From Meloidogyne chitwoodi (lineage: Eukaryota; Nematoda; Chromadorea; Rhabditida; Meloidogynidae), in contig JACZZP010000005.1 in assembly GCA_015183035.1 (NCBI GenBank), forward strand, positions 310,001-374,000: DNA of 64,000 nucleotides, written 5' to 3'. Of this stretch, positions 47,992 through 60,069 are shown piece after piece. The translations under genes and the position numbers were made by a program. The first letter of the stretch is position 1, and each line of letters opens with the position of its first letter. The notes beneath the pieces were generated by a model. The model ran no database searches and was not told the origin of the DNA. It saw only the letters and a list, made by a program, of their open reading frames with translations.

Positions 47992-50292
47992 TTAGGGTAA
48001 TTTACAACAAGCAACTTCTTTATTAAAATAAACATTACTATCAAGTTTTGCATATCTGTGAATTTGATGTTTGGAAAATGTTCTTGGATGATCAGCATGA
48101 AAGTGAGGAATAAATTCTTTATCTAAAATTAAATATAAAATATTAAAAAATATATTTTTTTAAATTTATTTTTGGGTAAGTTACAGAGACTAAAATCCAG
48201 TCCCCTTACCCAGAGGAATTTTAAGAATCTGATTGTTTTAATTTTTGAATATTTTTATTTATTTTATTACCTAAAAGAGAACGTTGATATTCCAAATTAG
48301 CATTAATAATTCCAAAAGCACTCTGATCTCTTCTATGACATGTACCTTTTGTTGTTCTAGGTTGTGAACAAAATAACCTTGAACCTTCAGGTTCTATACA
48401 TTTTTTAGTAGAAGCACAGAGAAGAGCCCTTAAAATTAAACTATAAAATTGAAAAAAATTAAATTAACATTAGATGACCCTTGCAAAATGTTATGTCCGT
48501 ATACTTGAGAAAGTATATGAGTGAATGAAAAATGACTATCAGAGGGTTGGATGGTGGCACAGTCGGTTGTGCTCTGGTTTGGGCTCTTTCCACGATGGTT
48601 CGATTCCATCTCCCATCCACACATTTTTCCGCAACATACGAATACAATACAAAACTTATTTTTTGATATTTGTAATTAAATAGTGACACAGATAGTTTTT
48701 GACACAAAAAAATAATAAAAGCTCTTCCCTACCATTTAAGTAATTTTCTTGTGTGTTCACTTTTATGAAGAATAATAAAATTAGCTTCATACATATTTTT
48801 ATCCCATTTTTCATTTTTAATTTTTTCACTCCAATCTGTTATTATAGGCAAATAAGTAAATGTTCCTTTAAAATTTTTAAATTACTATTTTTTAATTTAA
48901 TTTTCTTACTCAAATTTGTTGCAAAATGAATACTATGACCTGTATCTAAAATTAATTTTTTTTAATTATTTAAATTAAATTTATTACTTCCAGGAAAAAC
49001 AGTCTCAGAAATATTTCCCTTTTCAATCGACTCAAATATTGGGTTTAATGATTTAACATCTTCTATAGTAAATGAAGTATCTACCCAAATAAAAGTGTGA
49101 TATTTTGAATAAATTTCCTTAAATTAAAATTTTTTTTTTATTTTTTTTTTAAACAAACAGCCAAAATAAATATTTTCCAAGCATATGCTTGGGGTGAATG
49201 AACATCTTTTGGCATAATATTCCAATTAAATTTTCTCCATTCTAAATTACAGACTGAATTTATTTCTTCCATCTTTTTAATTAAAATAAAAATATTTTTA
49301 ATAAAATTAAAATTAAATAATTTACCATATTTTTATTTTCACTAATACCTCCAAGATCATAACCAATAATTTTTTGGGAACATCCAAATTTCTTTTTTAA
49401 AATAACTAAAAGTTTACGTAAAGTTGGAAAAAAATCGTCTGTAGCAGCGGTGACAATTATGAATTTTTTGTTCCCTGGCCTTTTCACCTTTATTAATTTT
49501 TATTATAAAAATGTTTTTTTCATTAAATATTTTATAAAATTATTTATTTTTAAACTAATTTTATAAAGTTTTTAATGGACAAAATGTTCATTAGTCAAAT
49601 TGATTTTTTTGAAGATTCTAATATGTGCTTGGTGTTTTTGTTTTTAGTAAATGTTTGTTAGTATGAATGTTTTTATTATTTGGTTAATTTTGTTATGTTT
49701 ATTTGTTTTTGTTTTGTTATTTGGAAATGTTTGTTTGTATGAATGTTTTTATTCTTTAGGTTATTTCAAGTTATATTAAATTAAATTAAACTTAAATATC
49801 TTACAGGTATTTTTTGTTTAATTTTGTATTTATCAACAAGTTTGTATTTATCAAGTATTTGTAAATGTGAACAATCAAACCTTTTACCACTAACCATATT
49901 TTGAGTTAATTTATTATTTGTTTCTAAATTAAAAGTAAATGACATTTTTTCTTCACAACATTCCAAACTCCATTCTTTTCTAAAAAATATTTAAATTTAA
50001 TTTTTTAATTTAATTTATTTTACTTATATTTTTCTTCTTTTTTAATACATTTACTTATTTTTAAACTATTATTATTTTTCTTATTTAAATTTGTTGTTTT
50101 ATTTATTTCAATTAAAACATTTTTAAAAATATTATTATTATTAATTGGCATTTTATGTTGTATAAAAACATTTAAACAAAAAATTAAAGGTAAAAATAAT
50201 AAAATAATTAAAAAATATTTTGAAGGACAATGAATTTTTTTAAAATTATTTGAATTTATTTTAATTAAATTATTTAACTGATTATAATTCAT
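47992..50292 (-). CDS. DUF1647-like putative glycosyltransferase, type II membrane (array copy 1, 435 aa)
   Basis: Exons 50292-50024, 49979-49805, 49487-49326, 49272-49159, 49117-48988, 48945-48910, 48865-48733, 48428-48271, 48122-47992, all phases agreeing. A short cytoplasmic N terminus and one transmembrane segment (FLIILLFLPLIFCLNVFI) suggest Golgi/ER type II topology. The lumenal part has FIIVTAATDDFFPTLRKLL, QKIIGYDLGGIS, AYAWKIF, WVDTSFTIEDVK and WRALLCAS-like blocks. That order (VTAAS-HF, YDLG, Y-WKP, W-D-S) is the pattern I know from nematode DUF1647 proteins, thought to be GT-A-type glycosyltransferases; the assignment is from memory of motifs. The C terminus has a conserved CCKLP end. 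Intact. Confidence 0.7.
48548..48619 (+). repeat. tRNA-derived sequence (SINE head or tRNA pseudogene) in an intron
   Basis: Within intron 48429-48732 of copy 1, antisense to it. A-box TGGCACAGTCGG (48555-48566) and B-box GGTTCGATTCC (48597-48607) fit the pol III consensus. The 7-bp acceptor stem TGGATGG/CCATCCA (48548-48554 / 48613-48619), D stem GCAC/GTGC and T stem GATGG/CCATC all pair. The anticodon arm does not pair and two extra bases sit after the T stem, so it is probably not a functional tRNA. Confidence 0.65.
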
Positions 50293-50782
50293 TTTTTTAA
50301 ATTATTTTTAAATTAATTTTTAATTAAATGACGTTATTTAAGTAAATTAGCTTTATTTTATAAAATATAAAAAAATTAAATTATAGTTAATGAATGCTTT
50401 AATTAAAAAAATTTTTTTAAAGGGATTAGTAAGCGAAAAGAAAATGTAAATACCTAATACCTAAGTAGTTAAATAACATATAAAAATTTTTATTAAATAA
50501 CGTGAATAATTTTAATTTTATTTCTTAATTTATTTTAGACAGTATATAAAATTAATATATTTCTTTAATTTAATTTTTTATAATTCCACACCCTTCATAA
50601 ATAAAAAGACGAATAAAAAAATTAAATAAAAAATTAAAAAAGAAAATTAAAAAAAATAAAGAACTATTATTTCCTTTTTAATAAATAAAGAATGCCTATA
50701 AATCACCTTTAAGAAGATTTACACAAAAATTAATTTTAAATAATTTAGAATATAAAAAATAATAATAATATTTAATTAATTA
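50293..50782. other. Spacer between array copies 1 and 2
   Basis: 490 bp, AT-rich, upstream of copy 1. No gene or RNA seen. Confidence 0.4.
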
Positions 50783-53551
50783 TTAGGGTAATTTACAACA
50801 AGCAACTTCTTTCTTAAAGTTTATTTTATCATCAAGTTTTACTCTTCTGCGAATTTTAAATTTGCAAAATTTTCTTGGATGGTCAGCATGAAAGTAAGGA
50901 ATAAATTCTTTATCTAAAATTTAAAAAAATTAAAAAAAAATTATTTTATTATTTTTTGATAATTTAAAGAGACTAAAATCCACTCTACTTTCCCTTACCC
51001 AAAAATTAAAAAAAAAAGAAATTATTTAAAATTAAATTATTCAATTTTTATTATATTTTTTATTTATTTATTGCCTAAAAGAGAACGTTGATATTCCAAA
51101 TTAACATTAATAATAGCCAAAGCACTCTGATCTTGTCTATGACATGTGCCGATTTTTGACAATAATTCAGCCTTACATACTATTTGTGAATCTTTAGGTT
51201 CAATACATTCTCTAGTTGCTGCACAAAGAAGAGCCCTTAAAATTATAAAATGGTAAAATAAAAATAAAAATTAAATTAGAGTTATGAGAAGACCACTACT
51301 ACTACACTGTGTCTAGCCATTTGCGCCGATTACTTACCCATAAATAATAAATTTAATTTTATATAATTAAATTTATTTATTTGTTATAATTGAATAAATT
51401 TATTTTATATAATTAAATTAATTTATATGTTGTATATGAGTAGTGGTCTTTTATAAACACTTTAACGGTCTAGTCAAAAGACTATATAAGCACTAGTAAA
51501 GAGCCAGTCTAGGAGTTGGTTAGTTCTCGACTACCGCTACACAGCAACCCTATTCTCTACTTCATCCTTATTGTTATTACCTGCGATAAACTGTTTGCTT
51601 GTTGCTCGTCTACATTATTCTCGGACACAGTTTGTTACTTGTAAATTGGACAAGTACAAACACAACAATTTATTTTTATAATTAAATTAATTTATTTTTT
51701 ATATTAAAATTTCAATAAGGCGCCCCCTCTTTTATTAGTTAATATAATAATTATTAAATTTAATAAAATTAATTAAAAGGAAGGTCTGTTACATTATACT
51801 ATTTACAAAAATACCCTCGAGGCCTAACGATTTTTTTGGACCTAAAATTATTCGCTATACAGAAATATTAAATCCACTGTTCAACTCTTAAAACACTAAT
51901 GTACCATTTTAATAATTTTCTTGTGTGTTCACTTTTATGAAGAATAATAAAATTAGCTTCATACATTGTCACATCCCATTTTTCATTTTTAACTTTTTCA
52001 CTCCAATCTGTTATTATAGGCAAATAAGTAAATGTTCCTTTAAAATTTAAATTATTATTTTTAAATTATTATTATTTATTTTAATTCAAATTTCTTACGC
52101 AAATTTGTTGCAAAATGAATACTATGACTGGTATCTAAAATTAATTTAAATAAAATTAAAATTGATTAATTTTGTTACTTCCAGGAAAAACAGTCTCAGA
52201 AATATTTCCCTTTTCAATAGACTCAAATATTGGGTTTAATGATTTAACATCTTCTATAATAAATGAAGTATCTACCCAAATAAAAGTATCATAATGAGAA
52301 TAAACCTCCTTAAAAATTAAAAAAAATTAAAATTTTTTTAACGAACAGCCATAATAAATATTTTCCAGGCAAAATAATATGGATTATGAACATCTTTTGG
52401 CATAATATTCCAATTAAATTTTCTCCATTCTAAATTACAGACTGAATTTATTTCTTCCATCTTTTTAATTAAAATAAATATTTAATAAAAATAAAATTAA
52501 ATTATTTACCATATTTTTATCTTCACAAATACCTCCAAGATCATAACCAATAATTTTCTGGTGACATCCAAATTTCTTTTTTAAAATAACAAGAAGTTTA
52601 CGTAAAGTTGGAAAAAATTTAGCATTAGCGGCAGTTACAATTACAAATTTTTTGTCCCTTGGCCTTTTCACCTTTAAAAATTATTTATTTTTTATATTTA
52701 AAGATGGACAAAATGTTAATTGGTCATTATGGTCAGTAAAGGTAAATATTTGTTTTTGTGAAATTGATTCAATAAAAGGGTAAAGATTTATAATCTTATT
52801 AAGTAAAATTGAGAAAAGTGCTTGTTTGTTTAAGTTGTTATAAAGCTTAAACTTAAAACTTAATTTCATTGTGTAATGTTTTAGGTGTTTTAATTATGTT
52901 ATAGTTAATGTTTTGGTAAAGTTTTTGATGTTTTCAAATGTTTTGACAATTGTTTTTGTTATGTAGTAATGTTTGTTGTTTTTGTTATTTGAAAATGTTT
53001 GTTTGTATGAATGTTTTTATTGTTGAAGTATTATTAAATTAAACTTAAATATCTTACAGGTATTTTTTGTTTAATTTTGTATTTATCAACAAGTTTGTAT
53101 TTATCAAGTATTTGTAAATGTGAACAATCAAACCTTTTACCACTAACCATATTTTGAGTTAATTTATTATTTGTTTCTAAATTAAAAGTAAATGACATCT
53201 TTTCTTCACAACATTCCAACCTCCATTCATTTCTAAAAAATAATTATTATTTAATTTTATTTAAATAATTTAATTTTACTTATTTTTTTCTTCTCTTTCA
53301 ATACATTTATTTAATTTTAATTCATCAATTTTATTTAAATTTGTTGTTTTATTTATTTCAATTATAATATTATTTAAAATATTATTATTATTATTATTTG
53401 GCCATTTTTGTTGTAAAGTAAAAATATAATAGATAAATAAAATTAAAGGTAAAAATAATAAAATAATTAAAATATATTTTTTTGACGGAAAATAAATTTT
53501 TAAATAATTTGAATTTATTTTAATTAAATTATTTAAATGATTATAATTCAT
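50783..53551 (-). CDS. DUF1647-like putative glycosyltransferase (array copy 2, 437 aa)
   Basis: Exons 53551-53280, 53232-53058, 52671-52510, 52460-52347, 52308-52179, 52134-52099, 52037-51905, 51235-51075 and 50913-50783; same nine-exon structure and phases as copy 1. Motifs FVIVTAANAKFFPTLRKLL, HQKIIGYDLGGIC, WVDTSFIIEDVK and CHRQDQSALAIINVNLEYQR are present. The insert after the catalytic-type region differs (NPYYFAWKIFIMA). The intron after exon 8 starts GC (TTTTAG|GCAATA) where copies 1, 3 and 4 have GT. The intron after exon 7 is expanded to 669 bp by a possible solo LTR. Intact reading frame. Confidence 0.7.
51428..51667 (+). mobile_element. Possible solo LTR (240 bp)
   Basis: Bounded by the short inverted ends TGTTGT and ACAACA. 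TATATAAG at 51483-51490 would be the TATA box of U3/R, and the composition (GTCTAGGAGTTGGTTAGTTC, CTCTACTTCATCC) is far from local AT-rich sequence. Flanks both read ATTTAT, too simple to prove a target duplication. A fragment AAGACCACTACTAC at 51287 is inverted relative to GTAGTGGTCTT inside. No retrotransposon coding region nearby. Confidence 0.4.
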
Positions 53552-53965
53552 TTTTTAATTATTTTTAAATGTTATTTAAATAATAGACTCATTTTATAAA
53601 ATTTAAAAAATTATTTAAGAAGTATTTTGAATAAATTTAAATTTATTTTTTAAATAAAGGTGGAAAGTACTTATTTTTATGTACGAGAAAAAATAAATAG
53701 TCAGTATGCGTATATTTACATAAAAATATTTACCAAATCACAGGAATAATTTAGTTCTAATTGTTTTATGGCACATTATAGAGACAGAGAGGAAAGGCAA
53801 AAATCATTAAAAAATTAATTTATAAATTAAATTCCGTTATAAGGACACCCCAAGAGACAGAGTTCTAATAAGAACAGACAAGTTAAGTTTACATAATTTA
53901 TTAACAATATTTGAAAAATAATAATAATATTTTTGTATAATAAACATTAATTCATTTTTTAATTA
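53552..53965. other. Spacer between array copies 2 and 3
   Basis: 414 bp, AT-rich. One solitary MITE-type end (CCGTTATAAGGACACC, 53834-53849) is present. No gene. Confidence 0.4.
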
Positions 53966-56891
53966 TTAGGGTAATTTACAACAAGCAACTTCTTTCTTAA
54001 AATTTATTTTATCATTAAGTTCTTCCCTTCTACGAATATCATGTTTAGAAAATTTTCTTGGGTGATCAGCATGAAAGTGAGGAATAAATTCTTTATCTAA
54101 AATTTAAAAAAAAATTATTTTTTAATTATTTTTTGTAATTTATAGAGACTAAAATCTACTCTACGTTTCCTTATCCAAAAATAAAGAGGGTAATTATAAG
54201 AGTTGACTTAAATTAATTTTTAAATATTTTTGGGCATGTTATACTTAAATTTAATTTACCTAAATAATTGGAAAAAATCACGCTTTCCCAGGTCAAATAT
54301 CTCTTAAATACAATTTTATTTATTTTATTACCTAAAAGAGAACGTTGATATTCCAAATTAACACTAATAATTGCAAAAACACTCTGATCTCTTCTATGAC
54401 ATGTACCTTTTGTTAATTCCCAATCTTTGCTTTCCTGATCACAATTTAACTCTGAATCATCAGGCTCAATGCATTGCTTAGTAGCTGCACAAAGAAGAGC
54501 CCTTAATATTAAACTATAAAATTGGAATAAATTAAAAACTTAAATTATATTCATGGATGGTAAACATCACTGTGTACGGTCAATTCTTTTCTGGAAAATT
54601 CCTCTTTTAGCGGAAAATTTCTCCCATAATAAATATAAAAATTAATTTTGAGATCATTTTAATTAGATTATTCTAACGCAATACAATTTTTTAAATGATT
54701 TAATAATTATTTTTATTAATTTTAAGAAGCATTTTCCGGAAACTGAGAGAAATTTTCCGGAAAGAATTTTCCGGAAACTTTGAGAGGAATTTTCCGGAAG
54801 TAATTTTCCGGAAACTTTGTGAGGAATTTTCCGGAAGTAATTTTCCGGAAACTTTGTGAGGAATTTTCCGGAAATAATTTTCCGGAAACTTTGTGAGGAA
54901 TTTTCCGGAAATAATTTTTAAAACGCTATAATAACCATTTAAGTACATTTCTTGTATATTCACTTTTATGTAAAATAATAACACTATTTTCTATCATATC
55001 TTTATCCCATTTATTATTTTTAATTTTAATCCAGTCTGTTATTAGAGGCAAATAAGTAAATGTTCCTTTAAAATTTAAAATTTTTAAATTATTATTTTTT
55101 AAAGTTAATTTTTTTACTCAAATTTGTTGCGTATTGAATAGTATGTCCAGTATCTAAAATTAATTTTTTTTAAACTTTTTTAATATTTTTTAAAATTTAC
55201 TTTTATTTTAGGGCATTTTTTTATTTAAATTAGTTTTAAAAATTAAAAAAAAATATTTTTATTAATTAAAAATAAAATATACATCCAGGAATAACCGTTT
55301 CAGCTATTTTTCCCTTTTCAATAGAATCAAATATTGGGTCCAATGATTTGGCACCATCTATAGTAAATGAAGTATCTGCCCACATAAAAGTGTCATATTG
55401 TGTATAAACTTCCTTAAAAATTTTTTTTTTAATTTTTAAAGAACAAACAGCTAAAAGATAGATTTTCCAAGCATAAGCATGGGGTGAATGAACGTCTTCT
55501 TTCATAATATTCCAATTATATTTTCTCCATTCTAAATTACAGACTGAATTTATTTCTTCCATCTTTTTAATTAAAAATAAATTTTAATAAAATAAAATTA
55601 AATAATTTACCATATTTTTATTTTCACTAATACCTCCAAGATCATAACCAATAATTTTTTGTGAACATCCAAATTGTTTTTTCACAATATAAAAAAGTTT
55701 ACGTAAGGTAGGAAAAAAATCATCAGTAGCGGCAGTTACAATTACAAATTTTTTGTCCCCTGGCCTTTTCACCTTTAAAAATTATTTTTTATAATTATTT
55801 AAAGATGGACAAAATGTTCATTGGTCATAGTGGTCAGTAAAGGTAATTATTTGTTTTCGTGAAATTGATTTAATAAATTTATATACAGTGCTGGGTATTG
55901 GACGTTTTGTGGCTCCGGCTCCAGCTCCGGCTCCGGCCATTTTTAAAATTTAGCTCCGGCTCCAGCTCCGGCTCCGGCCATTTTTAAAATTTAGCTCCGG
56001 CTCCAGCTCCGGCTCCGGGCATTTTTAAAATTGAGCTCCGGCTCCAGTTCCAGCTCCGGGCATTTTTAAAATTGAGCTCCGGCTCCAGCTCCGGAGCCGG
56101 AGCCAATCGGAGCCGGCTCCGGAGCCAAAATCCGGAGCCATACCCAGCACTGTTTATATATAATTGAGAAGAGTGCTTGTTTGTTTGTTTAGGTTTTTAT
56201 ACAGCTTAAACTTAAAACTTAGTTCAAATGTTTTTTATAAATACCTAATTTCATTGTGTAATGTTTTGTGTTTTAAATGTTTTAATTATGTTATGTTTTG
56301 GTAGAGATTTTAATGTTTTCAAATGTTTTAGCAATTGCTTTTGTTATATAGTAATGTTTAGAACAATTATTTCAAGTTTTTTATGTTTTTGAAGTATTAT
56401 TAAATTAAATATCTTACAGGTATTTTTTGTTTAATTTTGTATTTATCAACAAGTTTGTATTTATCAAGTATTTGTAAATGTGAACAATCAAACCTTTTAC
56501 CACTAACCATATTTTCAGTTAATTTATTATTTGTTTCTAAATTAAAAGTAAATGACATTTTTTCTTCACAACATTCCAAACTCCATTCTTTTCTAAAAAA
56601 TAATTATTTTATTTATTTTTAAATAATTTAATTTTACTTATTTTTTTCTTCTCTTTCAATACATTTATTTAATTTTAATTCATCAATTTTATTTAAATTT
56701 GTTGTTTTATTTATTTCAATTAAAATATTTTTTAAATTATTATTATTATTTGGCCATTTTAAAGAAATATAATAAATTAAAAATATTAAAGGTAAAAATA
56801 TTAAAATAATTAAAAAATATTTTTTTGAAGGTAAATAAATTTTTAAATTAATTGTATTTTTTTTAATTAAATTATTTAAATGCTTATACAT
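53966..56891 (-). CDS. DUF1647-like putative glycosyltransferase (array copy 3, 433 aa)
   Basis: Exons 56891-56638, 56592-56418, 55772-55611, 55562-55449, 55412-55283, 55153-55118, 55065-54936, 54501-54332 and 54096-53966. Same architecture: type II anchor (YFLIILIFLPLIFLIYYIS), ECCEEKMSF block, FVIVTAATDDFFPTLRKLF, QKIIGYDLGGIS, MWADTSFTIDGAK, EWSE motif replaced by DWIKIKNNKWDKDM. This is the most diverged copy in exons 5 to 8. Intron 4 is only 36 bp, a multiple of three without a stop. Intron 2 holds a hAT-type MITE and intron 7 a TTTTCCGGAA minisatellite. Intact. Confidence 0.7.
54735..54915. repeat. Minisatellite GGAATTTTCCGGAAATAATT in intron 7 of copy 3
   Basis: Five units of about 37 bp, each containing two TTTTCCGGAAA palindromes (for example GAGGAATTTTCCGGAAGTAA). 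Further decayed TTTTCTGGAAAATTCC motifs lie upstream at 54588-54630. Confidence 0.85.
55886..56152. mobile_element. hAT-type MITE (267 bp) with GC-rich minisatellite core
   Basis: The ends CAGTGCTGGGTAT (55886-55898) and ATACCCAGCACTG (56140-56152) are perfect 13-bp inverted repeats of the CAGTG type. The 8-mer TTTATATA flanks both sides (55878-55885 and 56153-56160), the duplication length expected of hAT transposons. The core is an array of GCTCCGGCTCCAGCTCCGG units with ATTTTTAAAATT spacers, inverted at the right end (CCGGAGCCGGAGCC). Non-coding. In intron 2 of array copy 3. Confidence 0.9.
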
Positions 56892-57624
56892 TTAAAAAAT
56901 AAATTATAATTAAATTTATAAATATTATTTATTTTGTATATTTTTATTTTATTTTTCTTTTTAAAATTAATAATAAAATAGAGAGTTGTATTTTGTTCGC
57001 ATCACTCTCAATAAATAAACAATTTTTATTTTATTTATTTTTTTAAATTTTTATTAAGAAAAAATTTTGAATGTTATTTTTTCCTTTTTTTTTAATATCC
57101 AGCCAATAAGATCGACCAAAATATTATTACAAAAATAATTAAAAAAGATACGCTAACAAGCTAAAAAATAAACTTGACTAGGCAAAATACCTTGTATTTA
57201 TTTGGGCGCATTCATTTTTTGGCGTTTTCTTATAAATAGTCAACTGTGATAAATTTAAAAATTTTGAAGGAATCTTTTCATTATTTTAAATTTGTTTAAT
57301 AATTTTTTTCTAATTAAAATTTACAAACTTTTGACTATTTTATAAAAACGCCCAAAAATTCCTGCGTCCAAATAATTGGAAGGTATTTTGTCTGGAAGGT
57401 GTTTTGCCATGACACTATTTTAAATTTCCAATTATTTTTTATTTTGAGTAAATAAATAAATATGACATTTTATTCGAAAGTAGATAATAAAAAAATATTA
57501 AAAAAATATAATAATATTTCAAAAAAAAATGATTTTTAAATTTCAGGCAAGTAAAACAAAATAAATTTAAGTAAATAAAATTGATATAATTTGAAATTAA
57601 TTTTCAATAAATATAATTAATTAA
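56892..57624. other. Spacer between array copies 3 and 4
   Basis: 733 bp, AT-rich, with an inverted-looking stretch around 57170-57420 (ATTTGGGCGCATTCA.. against ..CCTGCGTCCAAATAATT, and CTAGGCAAAATACCTT against AAGGTATTTTGTCTGG), a probable degenerate foldback element. No gene. Confidence 0.45.
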
Positions 57625-60069
57625 TTAATTAGTTGTTAATTTACAACAAGCAACTTCTTTTTTAAAATTAACTTTATCATCAAGTTTTTGTCTTTTGGCC
57701 ATATAATGTTTGGAAAATTTTCTTGGATGATCTTTATGAAGGTGATGAATAAATTGTTTATCTAAAATTAAAAAAATTTATTTTTATATTTTTTGGGTAA
57801 TTCTAAAAGAAAATACACTAATCCCAAAAATTAAGGGAGAAAAATTTAAAGAATCTAATTAAATTATTTTCAATTTTTTTATATTATTGGACTTGTTATA
57901 TATAAATTGGAAAATGTATTATTTAGGTACCCACCCCATATATTCGCAAGAAAATATTTTTTATCTTTTATCATTTTTGGATTTTAAAATTTTTCTTGCG
58001 AATAAATGGGGTGTGGTACCTAAATTATAAATTTTTTCATAAATTTTGTTATTAAATAATTGGATCTGCTTTTTCGAGTTAATCTTTAGATAATTTATTT
58101 ATTTTAATACCTAAAAGAGAACGTTGATATTCAAAATTAGCATTAATAATAGCCAAAACACTCTGATCTTGTCTATGACATGTGCCAATTGATTTCAAAT
58201 TTTGTGGAGAATCATTACATGTTATTACTGAACCTTCAGGCTCTATACATTGTCTAGTAGCTGCACAAAGAATAGCCCTTTAAATTAAAATATTAAATTG
58301 GGTCTTTTGACTAAAAAATCATAAAAAAGGTCTCTTTTCCCAACACTATTTGAACATACCATTTAAGAAATCTTCTTGTATAATCACTTTTATGAAAAAT
58401 AACAAAACTAGCTTCTAACATAAACTCATCCCATTTTTCATTTTTAATTTTTTCACTCCAATCTGTTATTATAGGCAAATAAGTAAATGTTCCTTTAAAT
58501 TAATTAAAATTATTATTTATTTTTAATTTAATTTTATTTACTCAAATTTGTTGCAAAATGAATACTATGATGAGTACCTAAAATTAATTATTTTTAAAAG
58601 GTTATAATTTTAAAAAAATTAAAATTAATTAATTTAAGTACGTGAAGGCATAATCACTTGAGAAATAGTTTCATTTTCAATAGACTCAAATATTGGGTCC
58701 AATGATTTTATTCCGTTTATAGTAAATGAACTATCTCCCCAAATAAAAGTGTCATATTGAGTAAATATTTCCTTAAAAATTTTAAAAAAATTAAAAATTT
58801 TTTTAACGAACAGCCATAATAAATATTTTCCAGGCAAAATAATATGGATTATGAACATCTTTTGGCATAATATTCCAATTAAATTTTCTCCATTCTAAAT
58901 TACAGACTGAATTTATTTCTTCCATCTTTTTAATTAAAATAAATTTTAATAAAATAAAATTAAATTATTTACCATAGTTTTATTTTCACTAATACCTCCA
59001 AGATCATAACCAATAATTTTTTGGGAACATCCAAATTGTTGTTTTAGGCCAACAAAAAGTTTACGAAAAGTTGGAAAAAATTTAGTATTAGCGCCAGTGC
59101 CAATTACAAATTTTTTGTCCCCTGGCCTTTTCACCTTTAAAAATTATTTATATTTTATATTTAAAGATGGACAAAATGTTAATTGGTCATTATGGTCAGT
59201 AAAGGTAAATATTTGTTTTTTGAAATTGATTCAATAAAAGGGTAAAGATTTATAATCTTATTAAGTAAAATTGAGAAAAGTGCTTGTTTGTTTAAGTTGT
59301 TATAAAGCTTAAACTTAAAACTTAATTTCATTGTGTAATGTTTTAGGTGTTTTAATTATGTTATAGTTAATGTTTTGGTAAAGTTTTTGATGTTTTCAAA
59401 TGTTTTGACAATTGATTTTATTATATATAAAAAAAATGTTTGTTGCTTTTGTTATTTGGAAATGTTTGTTTGTATGTATGTTTTTATTGTTTAGGTTATT
59501 TCAAGTTTGTTTATGTTTTTGAAATATTATTAAATTAAAATTAAATATCTTACAGGTATTTTTTGTTTAATTTTGTATTTATCAACAAGTTTGTATTTAT
59601 CAAGTATTTGTAAATGTGAACAATCAAACCTTTTACCACTAACCATATTTTGAGTTAATTTATTATTTGTTTCTATATTAAAAGTAAATGACATTTTTTC
59701 TTCACAACATTCCAAACTCCATTCTTTTCTAAAAAATATTTAAATTTAATTTTTTAATTTAATTAATTTTTACATATTTTTTTCTTTTTCTTCTTCAATA
59801 CATTTACTTAAATTAAATTGTTTTTCTTCTTCTATTATTTTTTTAAAATTATTATTTAAATAATTTGTTGTTTTATTATTATTTTCAATTAAAATATTAT
59901 TTAAAATATTATTATTATTATTTGGCCATTTTAAAGAAATATAATAAATTAAAAATATTAAAGGTAAAAATAATAAAATAATTAAAATATATTTTTTTGA
60001 AGGAATATAAATTTTTGTAAAATTATTTGAATTTTTTTTAATTAAATTATTTAAAGGATTATAATTCAT
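57625..60069 (-). CDS. DUF1647-like putative glycosyltransferase (array copy 4, 449 aa)
   Basis: Exons 60069-59774, 59728-59554, 59134-58973, 58925-58812, 58771-58642, 58577-58542, 58492-58360, 58277-58111 and 57761-57625. A longer Asn/Glu-rich stem follows the membrane anchor, and the protein ends KLTTN instead of KLP. The motif blocks are altered: FVIGTGANTKFFPTFRKLF (TG for TA), IWGDSSFTINGIK, and TSFVIFHKSDYTRRFLKW-like exon 7, so function may differ. The frame is open throughout. Intron 8 contains a 103-bp hairpin MITE. Exons 1-2 are most like copy 5. Confidence 0.68.
57922..58024. mobile_element. Hairpin MITE (103 bp) in intron 8 of copy 4
   Basis: Almost a pure stem: left TTTAGGTACCCACCCCATAT then ATTCGCAAGAAAA, right complement TTTAGGTACCACACCCCATT then TATTCGCAAGAAAAA. 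Loop about 35 bp. A decayed relative is in the HECT-gene intron at 28905-29035. Confidence 0.8.

Noticed and set aside
48436..48707. Two minus-strand ORFs in the array copy 1 intron
   Set aside because: Readings of the tRNA-derived segment and neighbouring intron; intron phase excludes them.
54700..54984. ORF rich in SGKFLxKFPEN repeats
   Set aside because: Encoded by the TTTTCCGGAA minisatellite; only its upstream end is real exon 7 of copy 3.
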